Shown: positions 23,173-32,783 of the stretch, one piece after another | How the letters are laid out: each line of letters starts with the position of its first letter | Position numbering within the stretch: position 1 is the stretch's first letter | From: Alcaligenes endophyticus | Lineage (GTDB): Bacteria > Pseudomonadota > Gammaproteobacteria > Burkholderiales > Burkholderiaceae_B | Length of the DNA: 64,000 nucleotides | Direction of reading: 5' to 3' | Assembly (NCBI RefSeq): GCF_026344035.1 | Contig: NZ_JAPKND010000001.1 | Coordinates: 1 to 64,000 of the forward strand | Notes under the pieces: generated by a model | Told to the model about the DNA's origin: nothing | The model's input: only the letters and a program-made list of their open reading frames with translations | Databases searched by the model: none | Made by a program: the position numbers and the translations under genes

Positions 23173-24116
23173 CTAAGCCCCCGCCTGCCTGCCATGCCGG
23201 GACGCATTTGTTGTTCGCACGCCTGAATAAGAAAGCGTTGAAACAAGGCCACCAAGCCGACAGGAGCACGCGGCTTGGGCCATAACAAACCAATTTCCAA
23301 CGCATCGACCGGATCACTAATGGGCAAGGCATGGATGCGTCGCCCCTCCAGCGACCAAGGCCGGTAGACCATATCAGATAATATCGATACGCCAAAGCCA
23401 TAGGCTATCAAACCTCGTACCGCCTCTAATGAGCGCGTGCGCATGGCAATGCGCAGCGACAACTCACGCTCTTTACCATGTCTAGCCGCCGCGGTATCTG
23501 CATCGTCGACGGTCAATAAAATATAAGGGTACGCAGCCACCTGCTCTAAGGACACGGAGGACTCCGACGCCAACTCATGTTGATCGGCAACCCACAAGCG
23601 CCGTCTGGAGCGGGCCAAGCTATAAAAACCATACTGCTGCAAATCAACAATATTAGAAAGCAACGCAATACCTAAGTCTATTTTTTGCTCGCGCAGCGCT
23701 TCCTCCATGGCGGGGCGCTCCATGTCTTGGAGCTCAATATCAATATTCGGATAGCTGTGCTTGAACCGGCTAATCAGATCGGGCAAAAAATAACCCAATA
23801 CCGTATAACCCGCCGCCACACGAATGCTGCCCGCCACCGTATGGCGTTGCAGACCTGAATGGTTCATTGCATCGTGCACTGAGTCAAGAACGTGCTGGGC
23901 ATGGTGCAGAAATATCTGTCCGTGTGCCGTCAAGGCAACACCATGAGGCAAGCGCTGAAATAATTGTGTATTGAGCTTTTGCTCTAGCGTATTGACCGCG
24001 TTACTAATGGCCGATTGGGACACGTTTTCGGATTCTGCCGCGGCGGAAAACTGCCCACTGACTGCCGCAGCCACAAAATACCTGAATTGCCGCAGAGTGA
24101 CTTCGTTTTTGGACAT
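23169..24116 (-). CDS. LysR-family transcriptional regulator
   Basis: The 315-residue protein has an N-terminal winged helix (about residues 6-65, RQFRYFVAAAVSGQFSAAAE and SQSAISNAVNTLEQKL) and a LysR substrate-binding domain. It is divergent from the indolepyruvate oxidoreductase gene with a 126-base gap, so that gene is its likely target. The ligand is not predictable. Confidence 0.9.
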   Translation of the reverse strand: MSKNEVTLRQFRYFVAAAVSGQFSAAAESENVSQSAISNAVNTLEQKLNTQLFQRLPHGVALTAHGQIFLHHAQHVLDSVHDAMNHSGLQRHTVAGSIRVAAGYTVLGYFLPDLISRFKHSYPNIDIELQDMERPAMEEALREQKIDLGIALLSNIVDLQQYGFYSLARSRRRLWVADQHELASESSVSLEQVAAYPYILLTVDDADTAAARHGKERELSLRIAMRTRSLEAVRGLIAYGFGVSILSDMVYRPWSLEGRRIHALPISDPVDALEIGLLWPKPRAPVGLVALFQRFLIQACEQQMRPGMAGRRGLS

Positions 24117-24242
24117 AGATATCTCTTAAACGGATACCAGTTAGCTAAAAATTTGATTTTACGATAACACAAACACCTCATACACTTAAAGCACAACTAT
24201 TCCTACTTGCCTGAACAAAATTCTTGCAGGAGACATTTCACT

Positions 24243-27200
24243 ATGAATGCACCAATACGCCACGAATCTTTGCTTGATACCGTTACCTTGGACGACAAGT
24301 ACACGTTAGAACAAGGCCGCGCCTATATGAGCGGCACGCAGGCATTGATACGCTTAGCTCTATTACAAAAAGAGCGTGATCGTCGAGCTGGCCTGAATAC
24401 CGCTGGCTTTATTTCTGGTTATCGCGGCTCGCCGCTCGGGGGCGTAGACTTAGCCTTGTGGCAGGCTAAAAAACACCTAGAAAAAAACGATATCGTGTTT
24501 CGCCCCGGCTTAAACGAAGATTTAGCCGCCACCTCTATTTGGGGCACGCAACAAGTCAACCTCTATGAGGGGGCCTTGCGCGATGGCGTATTTGGGATGT
24601 GGTACGGCAAAGGCCCCGGCGTAGATCGCTCTATGGATGTACTCAAGCATGCGAACTCAGCCGGCACCTCTGCTCATGGTGGGGTGCTCGTGCTGGCGGG
24701 TGATGATCACGGAGCTAAGTCCTCCACGGTCGCCCATCAGTCCGAGCACGTTTTCGCCGCTGCCGGTATTCCTGTCTTGTATCCGGCTGATGTACAAGAA
24801 TATCTAGACTTTGGGCTACACGGCTGGGCATTAAGCCGCTATAGCGGCTTGTGGGTAGCGATGAAATGCGTGACGGAGGTGGTGGAGTCCAATGCCTCCG
24901 TCAACCTAGATCCCGAGCAACTGCAAATCGTTATACCCGAAGATTTTGTCTTACCTGCCGACGGTTTAAATATACGCTGGCCCGACCCGCCCTTAATACA
25001 AGAGGCGCGGATGATGAACCACAAGTGGTATGCGGCCCTTGCCTATGTGCGCGCTAATAAGCTTAATCGCATCGTCATAGACGCGCCCGATGCCCGCTTT
25101 GGCATCATGACGGCAGGCAAGGCTTATCTTGACACGCGGCAAGCCTTAGCCGATCTCGGGTTAGATGAGCAAGCCTGTCGTCAAGTGGGCTTACGGCTCT
25201 TGAAGGTAGGCTGTATCTGGCCCCTAGATGCTCAGGATGCGCGCGAATTTGCTACGGGCCTGAAAGACATTTTAGTAGTCGAAGAAAAACGTCAAATTCT
25301 CGAATATGCACTTAAAGAGGAACTATATAACTGGCGTGATGACGTGCGTCCAAAAGTCTACGGAAAGTTTGACGAAAGCGAACAAAATGGTGGCGAATGG
25401 TCGGTACCCCGGGCCCCTTGGCTCTTACCCGCTGAAGGCGAGCTATCGCCTGCCATGATCGCTCGCGCGATCGCCAAACGCCTATTAAAACAAGACTTAT
25501 CCGCTGACTTACATGCTCGTATCACCTCGCGTTTAACCATACTCGATGCCAAAGAGCGTCAACAAAAAATTCCTAGTGTGCGAACAACCGATAAGGCCGA
25601 GCGCAAACCGTGGTTCTGCTCTGGCTGCCCCCATAATACCTCTACGCGCGTGCCCGAGGGTTCACGTGCAATTGCTGGGATAGGCTGCCATTACATGACT
25701 ATCTGGATGGATAGGAACACCTCAACCTTCAGCCACATGGGCGGCGAAGGCGTAGCGTGGATAGGCCAACAACCCTTTAGCTCCGACAAACACGTCTTTG
25801 CCAATTTGGGCGATGGCACCTATTTCCACTCGGGCATACTCGCCATACGCGCCTCCATCGCGGCTAACTCTAACATTACCTATAAAATTCTCTATAACGA
25901 TGCCGTGGCTATGACAGGCGGCCAGCCGGTAGACGGTGTTCTGAAGGTGACGGATGTCATTGCCCAGGTACACGCCGAGGGCGCTCGCAAGGTCGTGGTC
26001 GTTACCGATGAGCTCGAAAAATTCAACAATATAAGCTTGGTGGGCAACCCACCTGTTTATCATCGCGACGACTTAGATAAGGTACAAAAAGAGCTGCGCG
26101 ACATCCCCGGTACCACTGTCTTAGTGTATGACCAAACCTGTGCTACGGAAAAACGTCGCCGACGCAAACGCGGCACTTACCCTGATCCTGCTTTACGTGC
26201 CTACATTAATGACGCTGTCTGTGAAGGCTGTGGTGATTGCTCCGTGCAGTCGAATTGCTTATCTGTGGAGCCCTTGGCCACCGATATGGGAAGTAAGCGC
26301 CGCATCAACCAATCCTCATGCAATAAAGACTTCTCTTGTGTCAAAGGCTTTTGCCCCAGTTTCGTAACCTTAAAAGGGGCGCAATTACGACAACCTGAAA
26401 TTCAGGGAAAATCCTTGGATCACTTCGCTGTCAACGCCCTCCCCGAACCGGTAGCAGTTAGCCTTGAGGATACTTACGGCGCAATGATTGCTGGCATAGG
26501 TGGCACCGGTATAGTAACCATTGGCGCCCTAATGGGTATGGCTGCGCATATTGAAGGCAAAGGTGTCACGGTACTAGATATGGCCGGCCTCGCACAGAAA
26601 GGGGGCTCAGTACTCAGTCATGTGCAAATCGCTCAACGCCAAGACTTGCTGCATGCTACACGAGTGGCCACAGGTGAAGCCAAGCTACTGATTGGCGCTG
26701 ATGCCATCGTGGCTAACTCTCCAGAGGTGCTGAGCCGTGTAGGGCTTGACCACACCTGCGCTATTATTAATACCGCGGCTAGCCCCACTTCGGAACTCAT
26801 TGGCAATGCTCACTGGAAATTCCCCCTTAAAGCAGCTAGCGAAGATCTACAGGCCAGTATTGGTAAGCATATACATTTCCTAGACGCGAATGCTCTAGCG
26901 GTTCATGTACTGGGCGATAGTATTTACGCTAACCCTATTTTACTGGGTTACGCTTGGCAAAATGGCTGGGTGCCCTTGCAAGCAGCTAGCTTACTCAAAG
27001 CGATGCAGCTCAATGGCGTCAAGGTCCAAGAAAACCAAGATGCGTTCCAATGGGGCCGCCTTGCCGCGGTGAAAGGCATGTCTGCCATTATGGGAGAAAG
27101 TAAGCAGGGTTCGGAACCACTGCCTTTTCCTGAAAGTGTGCCTGCGCTGATCAAACGCATGCAGACTCATTTAAGTGCCTACCAAAATGCGGCTTGGGCC

Positions 27201-27806
27201 CAGCGCTATAGCGATAAAATCAAAGATCTACAGCGTAAAGAAACCGCACTAGAATTAGACAAGAATCTGCCTGTTACTCGTTTAGCCGCCACTTACCTAG
27301 CTAAGCTAATGAGCTACAAGGATGAATATGAGGTGGCACGTCTTTATACTGAGCCTCAGTTTTTAGCTAAATTACGCGAGCAATTCGCTGGCGAACCCGA
27401 TAAAGACTATCAGATTCAATACCACCTGGCCCCCCCTACGCTCAAGCACACGGGTAGCGACGGAGCACCAAAAAAACGTCTGTATGGCTCTTACATGAAG
27501 CATGTTTTTACCTTACTCGCTGCTGTAAGAGGACTGCGAGGTACAGCTTTCGACCCGTTTGGACGAACCGCTGAACGTCGCCATGAACGCCAGTTCATTG
27601 ACGACTACATGCAAGTGCTAGATGAAGTCAGCGCCCAGTTGTCGCCACACAACCTAACGCAAGCTGAGGCTTTACTGAGTTACCCAGACCTTATCCGCGG
27701 CTATGGCCATATTAAGGAGAATAATCGTCTTAAGGCGTATCAGGTACGAGAACAGGCTTTACAGGCATTTCGCCAAGCCAGCTCCAAACAAACTCGTATC
27801 GCCTAA
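24243..27806 (+). CDS. Fused indolepyruvate ferredoxin oxidoreductase (2-ketoacid:acceptor oxidoreductase)
   Basis: The 1187-residue single-chain enzyme oxidatively decarboxylates aryl or branched 2-keto acids to acyl-CoA, passing electrons to ferredoxin. I start it at ATG 24243, preceded by GCAGGAGA; the frame is open 12 codons upstream without a ribosome site. Order of domains: pyrimidine-binding half (about residues 25-400); thiamine diphosphate-binding region (CSGCPHNTSTRVPEG near 460, then GCHYMTIW and NLGDGTYFHSG); iron-sulfur site (CEGCGDCSVQSNC near 660, with further Cys at CNKDFSCVKGFCP); and the gamma-type domain starting GAMIAGIGGTGIVTIGALMG near 745. It stands alone, opposite a LysR gene. 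A role in amino-acid breakdown is likely. Confidence 0.93.
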   Translation: MNAPIRHESLLDTVTLDDKYTLEQGRAYMSGTQALIRLALLQKERDRRAGLNTAGFISGYRGSPLGGVDLALWQAKKHLEKNDIVFRPGLNEDLAATSIWGTQQVNLYEGALRDGVFGMWYGKGPGVDRSMDVLKHANSAGTSAHGGVLVLAGDDHGAKSSTVAHQSEHVFAAAGIPVLYPADVQEYLDFGLHGWALSRYSGLWVAMKCVTEVVESNASVNLDPEQLQIVIPEDFVLPADGLNIRWPDPPLIQEARMMNHKWYAALAYVRANKLNRIVIDAPDARFGIMTAGKAYLDTRQALADLGLDEQACRQVGLRLLKVGCIWPLDAQDAREFATGLKDILVVEEKRQILEYALKEELYNWRDDVRPKVYGKFDESEQNGGEWSVPRAPWLLPAEGELSPAMIARAIAKRLLKQDLSADLHARITSRLTILDAKERQQKIPSVRTTDKAERKPWFCSGCPHNTSTRVPEGSRAIAGIGCHYMTIWMDRNTSTFSHMGGEGVAWIGQQPFSSDKHVFANLGDGTYFHSGILAIRASIAANSNITYKILYNDAVAMTGGQPVDGVLKVTDVIAQVHAEGARKVVVVTDELEKFNNISLVGNPPVYHRDDLDKVQKELRDIPGTTVLVYDQTCATEKRRRRKRGTYPDPALRAYINDAVCEGCGDCSVQSNCLSVEPLATDMGSKRRINQSSCNKDFSCVKGFCPSFVTLKGAQLRQPEIQGKSLDHFAVNALPEPVAVSLEDTYGAMIAGIGGTGIVTIGALMGMAAHIEGKGVTVLDMAGLAQKGGSVLSHVQIAQRQDLLHATRVATGEAKLLIGADAIVANSPEVLSRVGLDHTCAIINTAASPTSELIGNAHWKFPLKAASEDLQASIGKHIHFLDANALAVHVLGDSIYANPILLGYAWQNGWVPLQAASLLKAMQLNGVKVQENQDAFQWGRLAAVKGMSAIMGESKQGSEPLPFPESVPALIKRMQTHLSAYQNAAWAQRYSDKIKDLQRKETALELDKNLPVTRLAATYLAKLMSYKDEYEVARLYTEPQFLAKLREQFAGEPDKDYQIQYHLAPPTLKHTGSDGAPKKRLYGSYMKHVFTLLAAVRGLRGTAFDPFGRTAERRHERQFIDDYMQVLDEVSAQLSPHNLTQAEALLSYPDLIRGYGHIKENNRLKAYQVREQALQAFRQASSKQTRIA

Positions 27807-27814
27807 GCTAAACT

Positions 27815-27834
27815 CGGGGCTTACTATAGCCCCG
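27815..27834 (+). terminator. Hairpin after the indolepyruvate oxidoreductase gene
   Basis: The 7-base stem CGGGGCT / AGCCCCG has a 6-base loop and no T tract, 8 bases after the stop. It is a weak terminator candidate. Confidence 0.5.
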
Positions 27835-27880
27835 CTCTCCCCCTACCCTTAAGCAAGCCGAAGGAAGCGCCTAGACAAAT

Positions 27881-28372
27881 CTACTTGTCTGAAGCCGTAT
27901 CCATAGGGCGTAAAGATTTGTCGGGCGAGACGTGGTTTTTTTGATCGACAGGTTTCCCCTCTCGGTGCTCAACTGGCTCGGGCTGATCTAACCAACGTCC
28001 ATAAACACTTAAGCCCACTACTCCTAGCGCTAAACATACAGCCCCTAGCAAAGCCAAAAGACGAGTCGAGGGCGTTAACAAAAAATCAGCCCAAGCATCT
28101 TTCCCCGCCTGCCACCAAGAAACCTTAGTCGCCAATACGCGGAATGGCTCCGGTATATGAGTCGAACCCAAGCTGCATAAGTGCGCCTTACTCAAGGTAT
28201 CAAGACTGTCCCAATCACGCTGCCACCCCTGATAAGCTTGTTCGTGTAAAGGGTCTATAGCCAACCAAGCTTTGAAGGCCATCTGGCTACGAGCATCCAG
28301 ATGATGATTATTTTTCAAAAACCAGACTAAGGCTTGCTCATCGATACGATCCGGTAACTTATTAACTGGCAC
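27881..28372 (-). CDS. Truncated FecR-like anti-sigma factor
   Basis: The 163-residue protein begins with the FecR N-terminal anti-sigma domain (DUF4880-type; ALVWFLKNNHHLDARSQMAF, then AWLAIDPLHEQAYQGWQ). One membrane helix follows at about residues 105-127, then a charged tail of about 35 residues. The periplasmic FecR domain that normally reads a TonB receptor is missing. Full-length FecR is about 320 residues. The gene overlaps the sigma-like gene by 11 bases. Either it is a reduced system, or a decayed one, or it senses through a different partner. Confidence 0.7.
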   Translation of the reverse strand: MPVNKLPDRIDEQALVWFLKNNHHLDARSQMAFKAWLAIDPLHEQAYQGWQRDWDSLDTLSKAHLCSLGSTHIPEPFRVLATKVSWWQAGKDAWADFLLTPSTRLLALLGAVCLALGVVGLSVYGRWLDQPEPVEHREGKPVDQKNHVSPDKSLRPMDTASDK

Positions 28373-28694
28373 TGCCGGCTCGTCTTAACGATGGCTTAGT
28401 GCTGTGGTAAGCCTTTAGCTCTTGGCGGCACGCTTGCATCGCGATACGAATATGCTGCTCTACCTGATTAGAGGGGATGCGCATATGTTGCGCTATTTCC
28501 GTATACGCCAAGCCGTAGAATCGATGCAATACAAAGGCCTCGCGACGCCGCCTAGGTAGCTGCTGCAGACGATGTAAAAGATACTCAGTCTGTGCCGAGA
28601 GCTCAACCTTGCTTTGGGGGGCCGGAGAGGGTGAAGGGCGGAGCCGCCTGCGCAGCAAAAAGTTCGCCACTTCTCGATAATAACGCTCTAACAT
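28362..28694 (-). CDS. Miniature FecI-like sigma factor lacking region 2
   Basis: The 110-residue protein starts like an ECF sigma factor of the FecI group (MLERYYREVANFLLRRRL). It then jumps straight to a region-4 helix-turn-helix (about residues 35-95, with LPRRRREAFVLHRFYGLAYT and EIAQHMRIPSNQVEQHI). Region 2, which binds the -10 element and core polymerase, is absent, so normal sigma activity is unlikely. There is no stop or frameshift within the ORF: the loss is a clean internal deletion. It could be a decoy, a DNA-binding remnant, or a co-regulator. A Fur box precedes it. Confidence 0.68.
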   Translation of the reverse strand: MLERYYREVANFLLRRRLRPSPSPAPQSKVELSAQTEYLLHRLQQLPRRRREAFVLHRFYGLAYTEIAQHMRIPSNQVEQHIRIAMQACRQELKAYHSTKPSLRRAGSAS

Positions 28695-28718
28695 AACTGT
28701 ATCCGCCAGAACATAAAT

Positions 28719-28737
28719 GATAATAGTTCTTATTATC
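28719..28737. promoter_or_regulatory. Fur box upstream of the FecI-like gene
   Basis: GATAATA-GTTCT-TATTATC is a 19-base inverted repeat matching 14 of 19 positions of the classic Fur box. It lies 25 bases upstream of the FecI-like start, so iron repression of the pair is likely. The fur gene itself is at 43606-44061. Confidence 0.72.
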
Positions 28738-28802
28738 TTTATTTTGACGAATAAAGTCTAGTGTTATACCCCCTCTCACCGCTGTCTAGTGCAACCTACT
28801 AT

Positions 28803-30011
28803 TTATACGAGTGCTACTTCCTTTGGAGCCGAGAGCGCCACGCATTCTTGTAACGCTGCAAAACCGTTTTCCAAGTCTGCCATTAAGTCCTGAGGATCCT
28901 CTAAGCCTATATGCAAGCGCACTCCTGGGCCCGCATAAGGCCATGCCGTATATTCTCGGCCCACTGGCGCAAAAGGCAAGGCAAGACTTTCATAACCGCC
29001 CCAAGAAACTCCCAATCCAAACAATTGCAGTGCATCAATAAAAGCGTGTAATGCCGCCTCGGGTATCGGCTTCAAGGCTATGGCAAATAGACCTGGCGCA
29101 CCGGTGAAGTCTCGCTTCCATAACTCATGATCGGGGTGGCTTGGTAAAGCTGGATGCAATACGCGCTCAACCTCTGGACGCTCCTCGAGCCACTGTGCTA
29201 TTTGCACTCCAGATGCCCAATGCTGACGTAAGCGTAATTCCATGGTACGCAAACCTCGCAAAGCTAAGTAAGCATCGTCAGGGCTGCAAGTTTGGCCAAA
29301 ATTGTGCGCGCTATCACGCACCGCTGGCCAAGCTCGCTGGTTGCACGTTGCTACCCCTAACATCGCATCGGAGTGGCCCACAATATACTTAGTAGCAGCC
29401 TGAATCGCTACATCGACGCCATGTTTGAAGGCATCGAAAAATAAGGGTGTGCCCCAGGTATTATCCATTACAACAAAGGCCCCTGCCGCATGAGCCTCTT
29501 TGGCAATAGCCGGAATATCTTGCAACTCAAAAGTTTCTGAACCCGGAGACTCTACCAGCACCACCTTGGTATTGGGTTGAATCAAATCACGTATCTGGGC
29601 TCCTATACCCGGTGCATAGCGTGTGAAACTGACGTTGAAACGCGCTAAGGTGGTTTGCAAAAACTGTGAGGTTGCTGCGTAAGCGCTATCGGTGAGTAAG
29701 ATATGATCCCCTGCCCCCACCAGACCCGTCAACACACTAGCTAAGGCGGCCAAGCCTGATGGATACAGCATGGTTCTATAGCCACCACTCAGTTCCGTTA
29801 GAGCTTCTTGCAGAGCATGATGCGTAGCGGTACCAAAACGGCCATAAATACTAACGCCAAAGTCATCCTCCGCTTGGCGACGGTTTTTTTCCTGCCAGTG
29901 CGCTAGGGTAGGGCTGAGCAATGTAGAGCCACGCACTATCGGCGTATTTACGACACCTTCGAAACGCTGCGGGTTACGACCTAGATTAACTAGCTTAGTA
30001 CGTGTTTTCAT
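28803..30011 (-). CDS. metC: Cystathionine beta-lyase (PLP-dependent)
   Basis: The 402-residue enzyme of the Cys/Met metabolism PLP family cleaves cystathionine to homocysteine, pyruvate and ammonia. Family motifs include YGRFGTATHHALQEALTELSG, the cofactor-ring region VVMDNTWGTPLFFDAF, and the Schiff-base lysine in QAATKYIVGHSDAMLG (near residue 209). It is divergent from an Lrp/AsnC regulator, which probably controls it. Confidence 0.9.
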   Translation of the reverse strand: MKTRTKLVNLGRNPQRFEGVVNTPIVRGSTLLSPTLAHWQEKNRRQAEDDFGVSIYGRFGTATHHALQEALTELSGGYRTMLYPSGLAALASVLTGLVGAGDHILLTDSAYAATSQFLQTTLARFNVSFTRYAPGIGAQIRDLIQPNTKVVLVESPGSETFELQDIPAIAKEAHAAGAFVVMDNTWGTPLFFDAFKHGVDVAIQAATKYIVGHSDAMLGVATCNQRAWPAVRDSAHNFGQTCSPDDAYLALRGLRTMELRLRQHWASGVQIAQWLEERPEVERVLHPALPSHPDHELWKRDFTGAPGLFAIALKPIPEAALHAFIDALQLFGLGVSWGGYESLALPFAPVGREYTAWPYAGPGVRLHIGLEDPQDLMADLENGFAALQECVALSAPKEVALV

Positions 30012-30105
30012 GTTTACTCACTTATTACGAATCAATAACACTGAAAGTAGTATAGCGAGCAAGCCGATGAAAATTATGCCAAAATTAGCTCATAATCGAC
30101 AAAAA

Positions 30106-30147
30106 AGAGAAATAAATTTACCCATTACGACAACAAGAGAGAAATAA
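30106..30147. promoter_or_regulatory. Direct repeats in the metC / Lrp-AsnC divergent promoter region
   Basis: AGAGAAATAA occurs at 30106-30115 and 30138-30147, 32 bp apart (about three helical turns), inside a very A/T-rich divergent spacer. Lrp-type octamers favour such phased A/T-rich sites, so these are candidate binding sites. Confidence 0.4.
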
Positions 30148-30154
30148 TTTTATT

Positions 30155-30613
30155 ATGGATAAAAAAGACAAAATCATACTACATGCACTACAAGAGAATG
30201 CCACTTTGTCGGTGCAAGAACTCGCTGATAAAGCTAGCTTATCTCCTACTGCATGTTGGAAACGAATTCAAAAACTGCAGCAAGAAGGCGTGATCAGTAA
30301 ACAAGTATGCGTACTCGATCGAAAAAAGTTGGGCGTACCCGTAACCGTTTTTGTCGCCATACGCACACAAAGCCATACTCCCGAATGGTTAGAGCAATTT
30401 GCTTCCGGAGTCATTGATATCCCCGAAGTGGTGGAGGTGTATCGCATGAGTGGCGATATTGATTATTTGCTCAAAGTAGTAGCACCAGACATCGAGGGTT
30501 TCGATCAGATTTATAAGCGACTTATCCGTACAGCGCATATGTATGATGTTTCATCTAGTTTTTCTATGGAAGAGCTTAAGTGCACAACCGCCCTGCCCTT
30601 GACTTATTGTTAA
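30155..30613 (+). CDS. Lrp/AsnC-family regulator
   Basis: The 152-residue protein has an N-terminal helix-turn-helix (LQENATLSVQELADKASLSP, then CWKRIQKLQQEGVI) and a C-terminal RAM/AsnC ligand domain (about residues 65-148, including EVVEVYRMSGDIDYLLKV). It is divergent from metC, so control of metC and of itself is the simplest inference. Confidence 0.9.
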   Translation: MDKKDKIILHALQENATLSVQELADKASLSPTACWKRIQKLQQEGVISKQVCVLDRKKLGVPVTVFVAIRTQSHTPEWLEQFASGVIDIPEVVEVYRMSGDIDYLLKVVAPDIEGFDQIYKRLIRTAHMYDVSSSFSMEELKCTTALPLTYC

Positions 30614-30618
30614 TAAAA

Positions 30619-30642
30619 AAGCCCTGACCAAAGTCAGGGCTT
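30619..30642. terminator. Terminator shared by the AsnC-type gene and bamC
   Basis: Perfect 10-base arms (AAGCCCTGAC / GTCAGGGCTT) with a CAAA loop lie between the convergent genes. On the minus strand the hairpin is followed by a T run, so it ends bamC transcription best. Confidence 0.85.
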
Positions 30643-30671
30643 GATATAGCACTACACCAACAGTAAAGCTA

Positions 30672-31802
30672 TTACTTCGTTGCGCGCATATTACTGGACA
30701 ACACATTAATAATACGCTTAGCTGTCGCTGTGGTTTGTTCTTGACCACTTTGGTCTTGCACAATAACCCGAGTGCGTCCACCTTGCTCTCGCACATTGAT
30801 GCGATACGGTACGGCTTCAGCAGTGTTTCTGCTACCAAACAACCTACCTATGATGTTCTGTTGTTCGATTTTTTCACCTGTATCAGAATCCAAATAACGG
30901 ATATAGAAATCACCAGCAGTACGATCACGGTCTTCAACGGTAAAACCAGCCGAGTCTATGGCAACACCAACACGGCGCCATGCGCGATCAAACGGCTCAT
31001 TCAGTATTAGCTCGGCTTGATCAGTACCGTCCAGCGTTTGTACCTGGGCTCCCGTAGGATCTTTCTCGGCGTTTTGTATGCGGCTGCGAGCGGTATCAAT
31101 ATCTGTACCTAAGTACACCATTAAACGTGCCAGCATGGTGGCATTTAGACCTGGATCTTCTTTGGCATACACCCATTTAAAGGCAGAGCCATCGATCGTA
31201 GGGGTCTCTTCCATACGCTGATGCGAAATAAAGACTTCTGTACGACCGTCAACACGTTCAATGCGTGTACGGAATCGATCTCTCTCACCACTGTCAAACA
31301 CCTGATCGATAATGGAGCCTAAAGCGCTACGAATCCAACTTTCAGGAATTTTAGCGCGGTTTTCGGCCCAGTCGGTTTGAATAAGACCAGCAGCGGCATC
31401 TTGCGAATTGATGGTGAATCCTTGCTCAATCCAAAATTCAGCCACGCGTGGGAACACTTGTTCGGGAGTTTGTTCCACGACCAGCCAGCGCAAGTCGCCA
31501 TCGCGCACGACTCTGACACCTGTCTGCTCGGGTAACACCTGTTGCACACCGCTACCCACTTGAGCCTGCTGCCCCTGCTGGTACTGTGAGTAACTGGTCG
31601 CCCCTTCGGGTGCACGGAAATGTGCATCGCGATTTGCCTGAGTTAAATCAGGAGGGATGCTTAAGGGATCGCCCGAAACGGTACTTTTATAATCTACCGA
31701 CTCTTCACCCCCCAGTGCTTGATTAATAGAGGAGCAACCGGAAAGAACAAGTAGGCTAAGCGATAAACCGAGCAAGGATTTACTGACTGGTTTCATAATC
31801 AT
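30672..31802 (-). CDS. bamC: Outer-membrane assembly lipoprotein BamC
   Basis: This 376-residue lipoprotein belongs to the BAM complex that inserts outer-membrane proteins. The signal peptide ends in the lipobox LSGC near residue 23. The unstructured N-terminal stretch and two helix-grip domains (about residues 95-205 and 265-370) match BamC/NlpB. The ATG overlaps the dapA stop (ATGA), the conserved dapA-bamC pairing seen across Proteobacteria. Confidence 0.9.
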   Translation of the reverse strand: MIMKPVSKSLLGLSLSLLVLSGCSSINQALGGEESVDYKSTVSGDPLSIPPDLTQANRDAHFRAPEGATSYSQYQQGQQAQVGSGVQQVLPEQTGVRVVRDGDLRWLVVEQTPEQVFPRVAEFWIEQGFTINSQDAAAGLIQTDWAENRAKIPESWIRSALGSIIDQVFDSGERDRFRTRIERVDGRTEVFISHQRMEETPTIDGSAFKWVYAKEDPGLNATMLARLMVYLGTDIDTARSRIQNAEKDPTGAQVQTLDGTDQAELILNEPFDRAWRRVGVAIDSAGFTVEDRDRTAGDFYIRYLDSDTGEKIEQQNIIGRLFGSRNTAEAVPYRINVREQGGRTRVIVQDQSGQEQTTATAKRIINVLSSNMRATK

Positions 31803-32704
31803 GGAATCAAATTCGCTTCTTTCAATGTTTGACGCATCAACATATGATGCTGTTCACTAAGCGTGCACAACGGTAAACGATAACCCAACTGCGTTAAGCC
31901 CATCTCAGCGGCAGCCCATTTTACGGGAATCGGATTCGCTTCCACAAATAAATGCTGATTTAAAGCGGCCAGTTGTGTGTTGATCTCACGCACTTTGGGT
32001 ACGTCCATTTTTAGGGCCGCTTCGCACAACTCACTCATGAGTCGCGGAGCCACGTTAGCGGTTACCGAAATATTCCCTTTTGCGCCCAATAAAATATAAG
32101 CTGCCGCCGTGGCATCATCACCGCTTAGTACGACAAAGTTAGCGGGCAGATCACGCAATAAGCGCGCTCCACGACCCATGTCACCCGTCGCATCTTTAAT
32201 GCCAACCACATTAGGTACTTGCGCTAGGCGCACTACTGTCTCGTTACTTAAATCGGCTACCGTACGTCCTGGCACATTATACAAAATCTGCGGCAAGTCT
32301 ACCGTTTCGACTATTTTCCGAAAATGCTGGTACAGGCCTTCTTGACTGGGACGATTGTAGTAGGGCACCACCGTCAATCCGTAGTCAGCGCCAACTTCCA
32401 ATGCATGTGCAGAGAGTTCAATAGCTTCAGTCGTTGAGTTGCCGCCTACCCCAGCAATGACTGGGATACGGCCAGCCGTATGTTCCACTGCCACTTTTAT
32501 TAGCTGCGCATGCTCGTCCATATCAACAGTAGGCGACTCACCCGAGGTTCCCACTACGACCAATGCCTTTGTGCCTTGCTCTATATGCCAATCGATCAAT
32601 TTTCGATAGGCCACATAATCCAAATTTCCGTCCTGATCCATAGGGGTGATCAGGGCAACCATACTTCCCTCTAATGTGGGCATTGCTGTGTCCGAAATTG
32701 CCAT
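31799..32704 (-). CDS. dapA: 4-hydroxy-tetrahydrodipicolinate synthase
   Basis: The 301-residue lysine-pathway enzyme condenses pyruvate with aspartate semialdehyde. Motifs: [10 protein letters not shown] at the start, GTSGESPTV, the Tyr in [12 protein letters not shown], and the Schiff-base lysine in [12 protein letters not shown] (near residue 169). I start it at ATG 32704: the frame extends another 37 codons upstream, but that part overlaps the end region of the M50 gene and does not look like DapA. Confidence 0.92.
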   Translation of the reverse strand: MAISDTAMPTLEGSMVALITPMDQDGNLDYVAYRKLIDWHIEQGTKALVVVGTSGESPTVDMDEHAQLIKVAVEHTAGRIPVIAGVGGNSTTEAIELSAHALEVGADYGLTVVPYYNRPSQEGLYQHFRKIVETVDLPQILYNVPGRTVADLSNETVVRLAQVPNVVGIKDATGDMGRGARLLRDLPANFVVLSGDDATAAAYILLGAKGNISVTANVAPRLMSELCEAALKMDVPKVREINTQLAALNQHLFVEANPIPVKWAAAEMGLTQLGYRLPLCTLSEQHHMLMRQTLKEANLIP

Positions 32705-32783
32705 GATAGGAACTAACTCAAACTTTCGCCTGAGCGACCAAAAATTAACGTGAACGAAGAAGTTTACCGGATAAGAGATAAAA

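Noticed and set aside
24117-24242. Specific LysR binding box between the LysR gene and the indolepyruvate oxidoreductase gene
   Set aside because: No convincing T-N11-A dyad could be chosen among several A/T-rich candidates.
27881-28694. Functional link between mini-FecR and the STN domain protein at 8669
   Set aside because: STN domains normally pair with the periplasmic FecR domain, which is missing here, and the genes are 18 kb apart.
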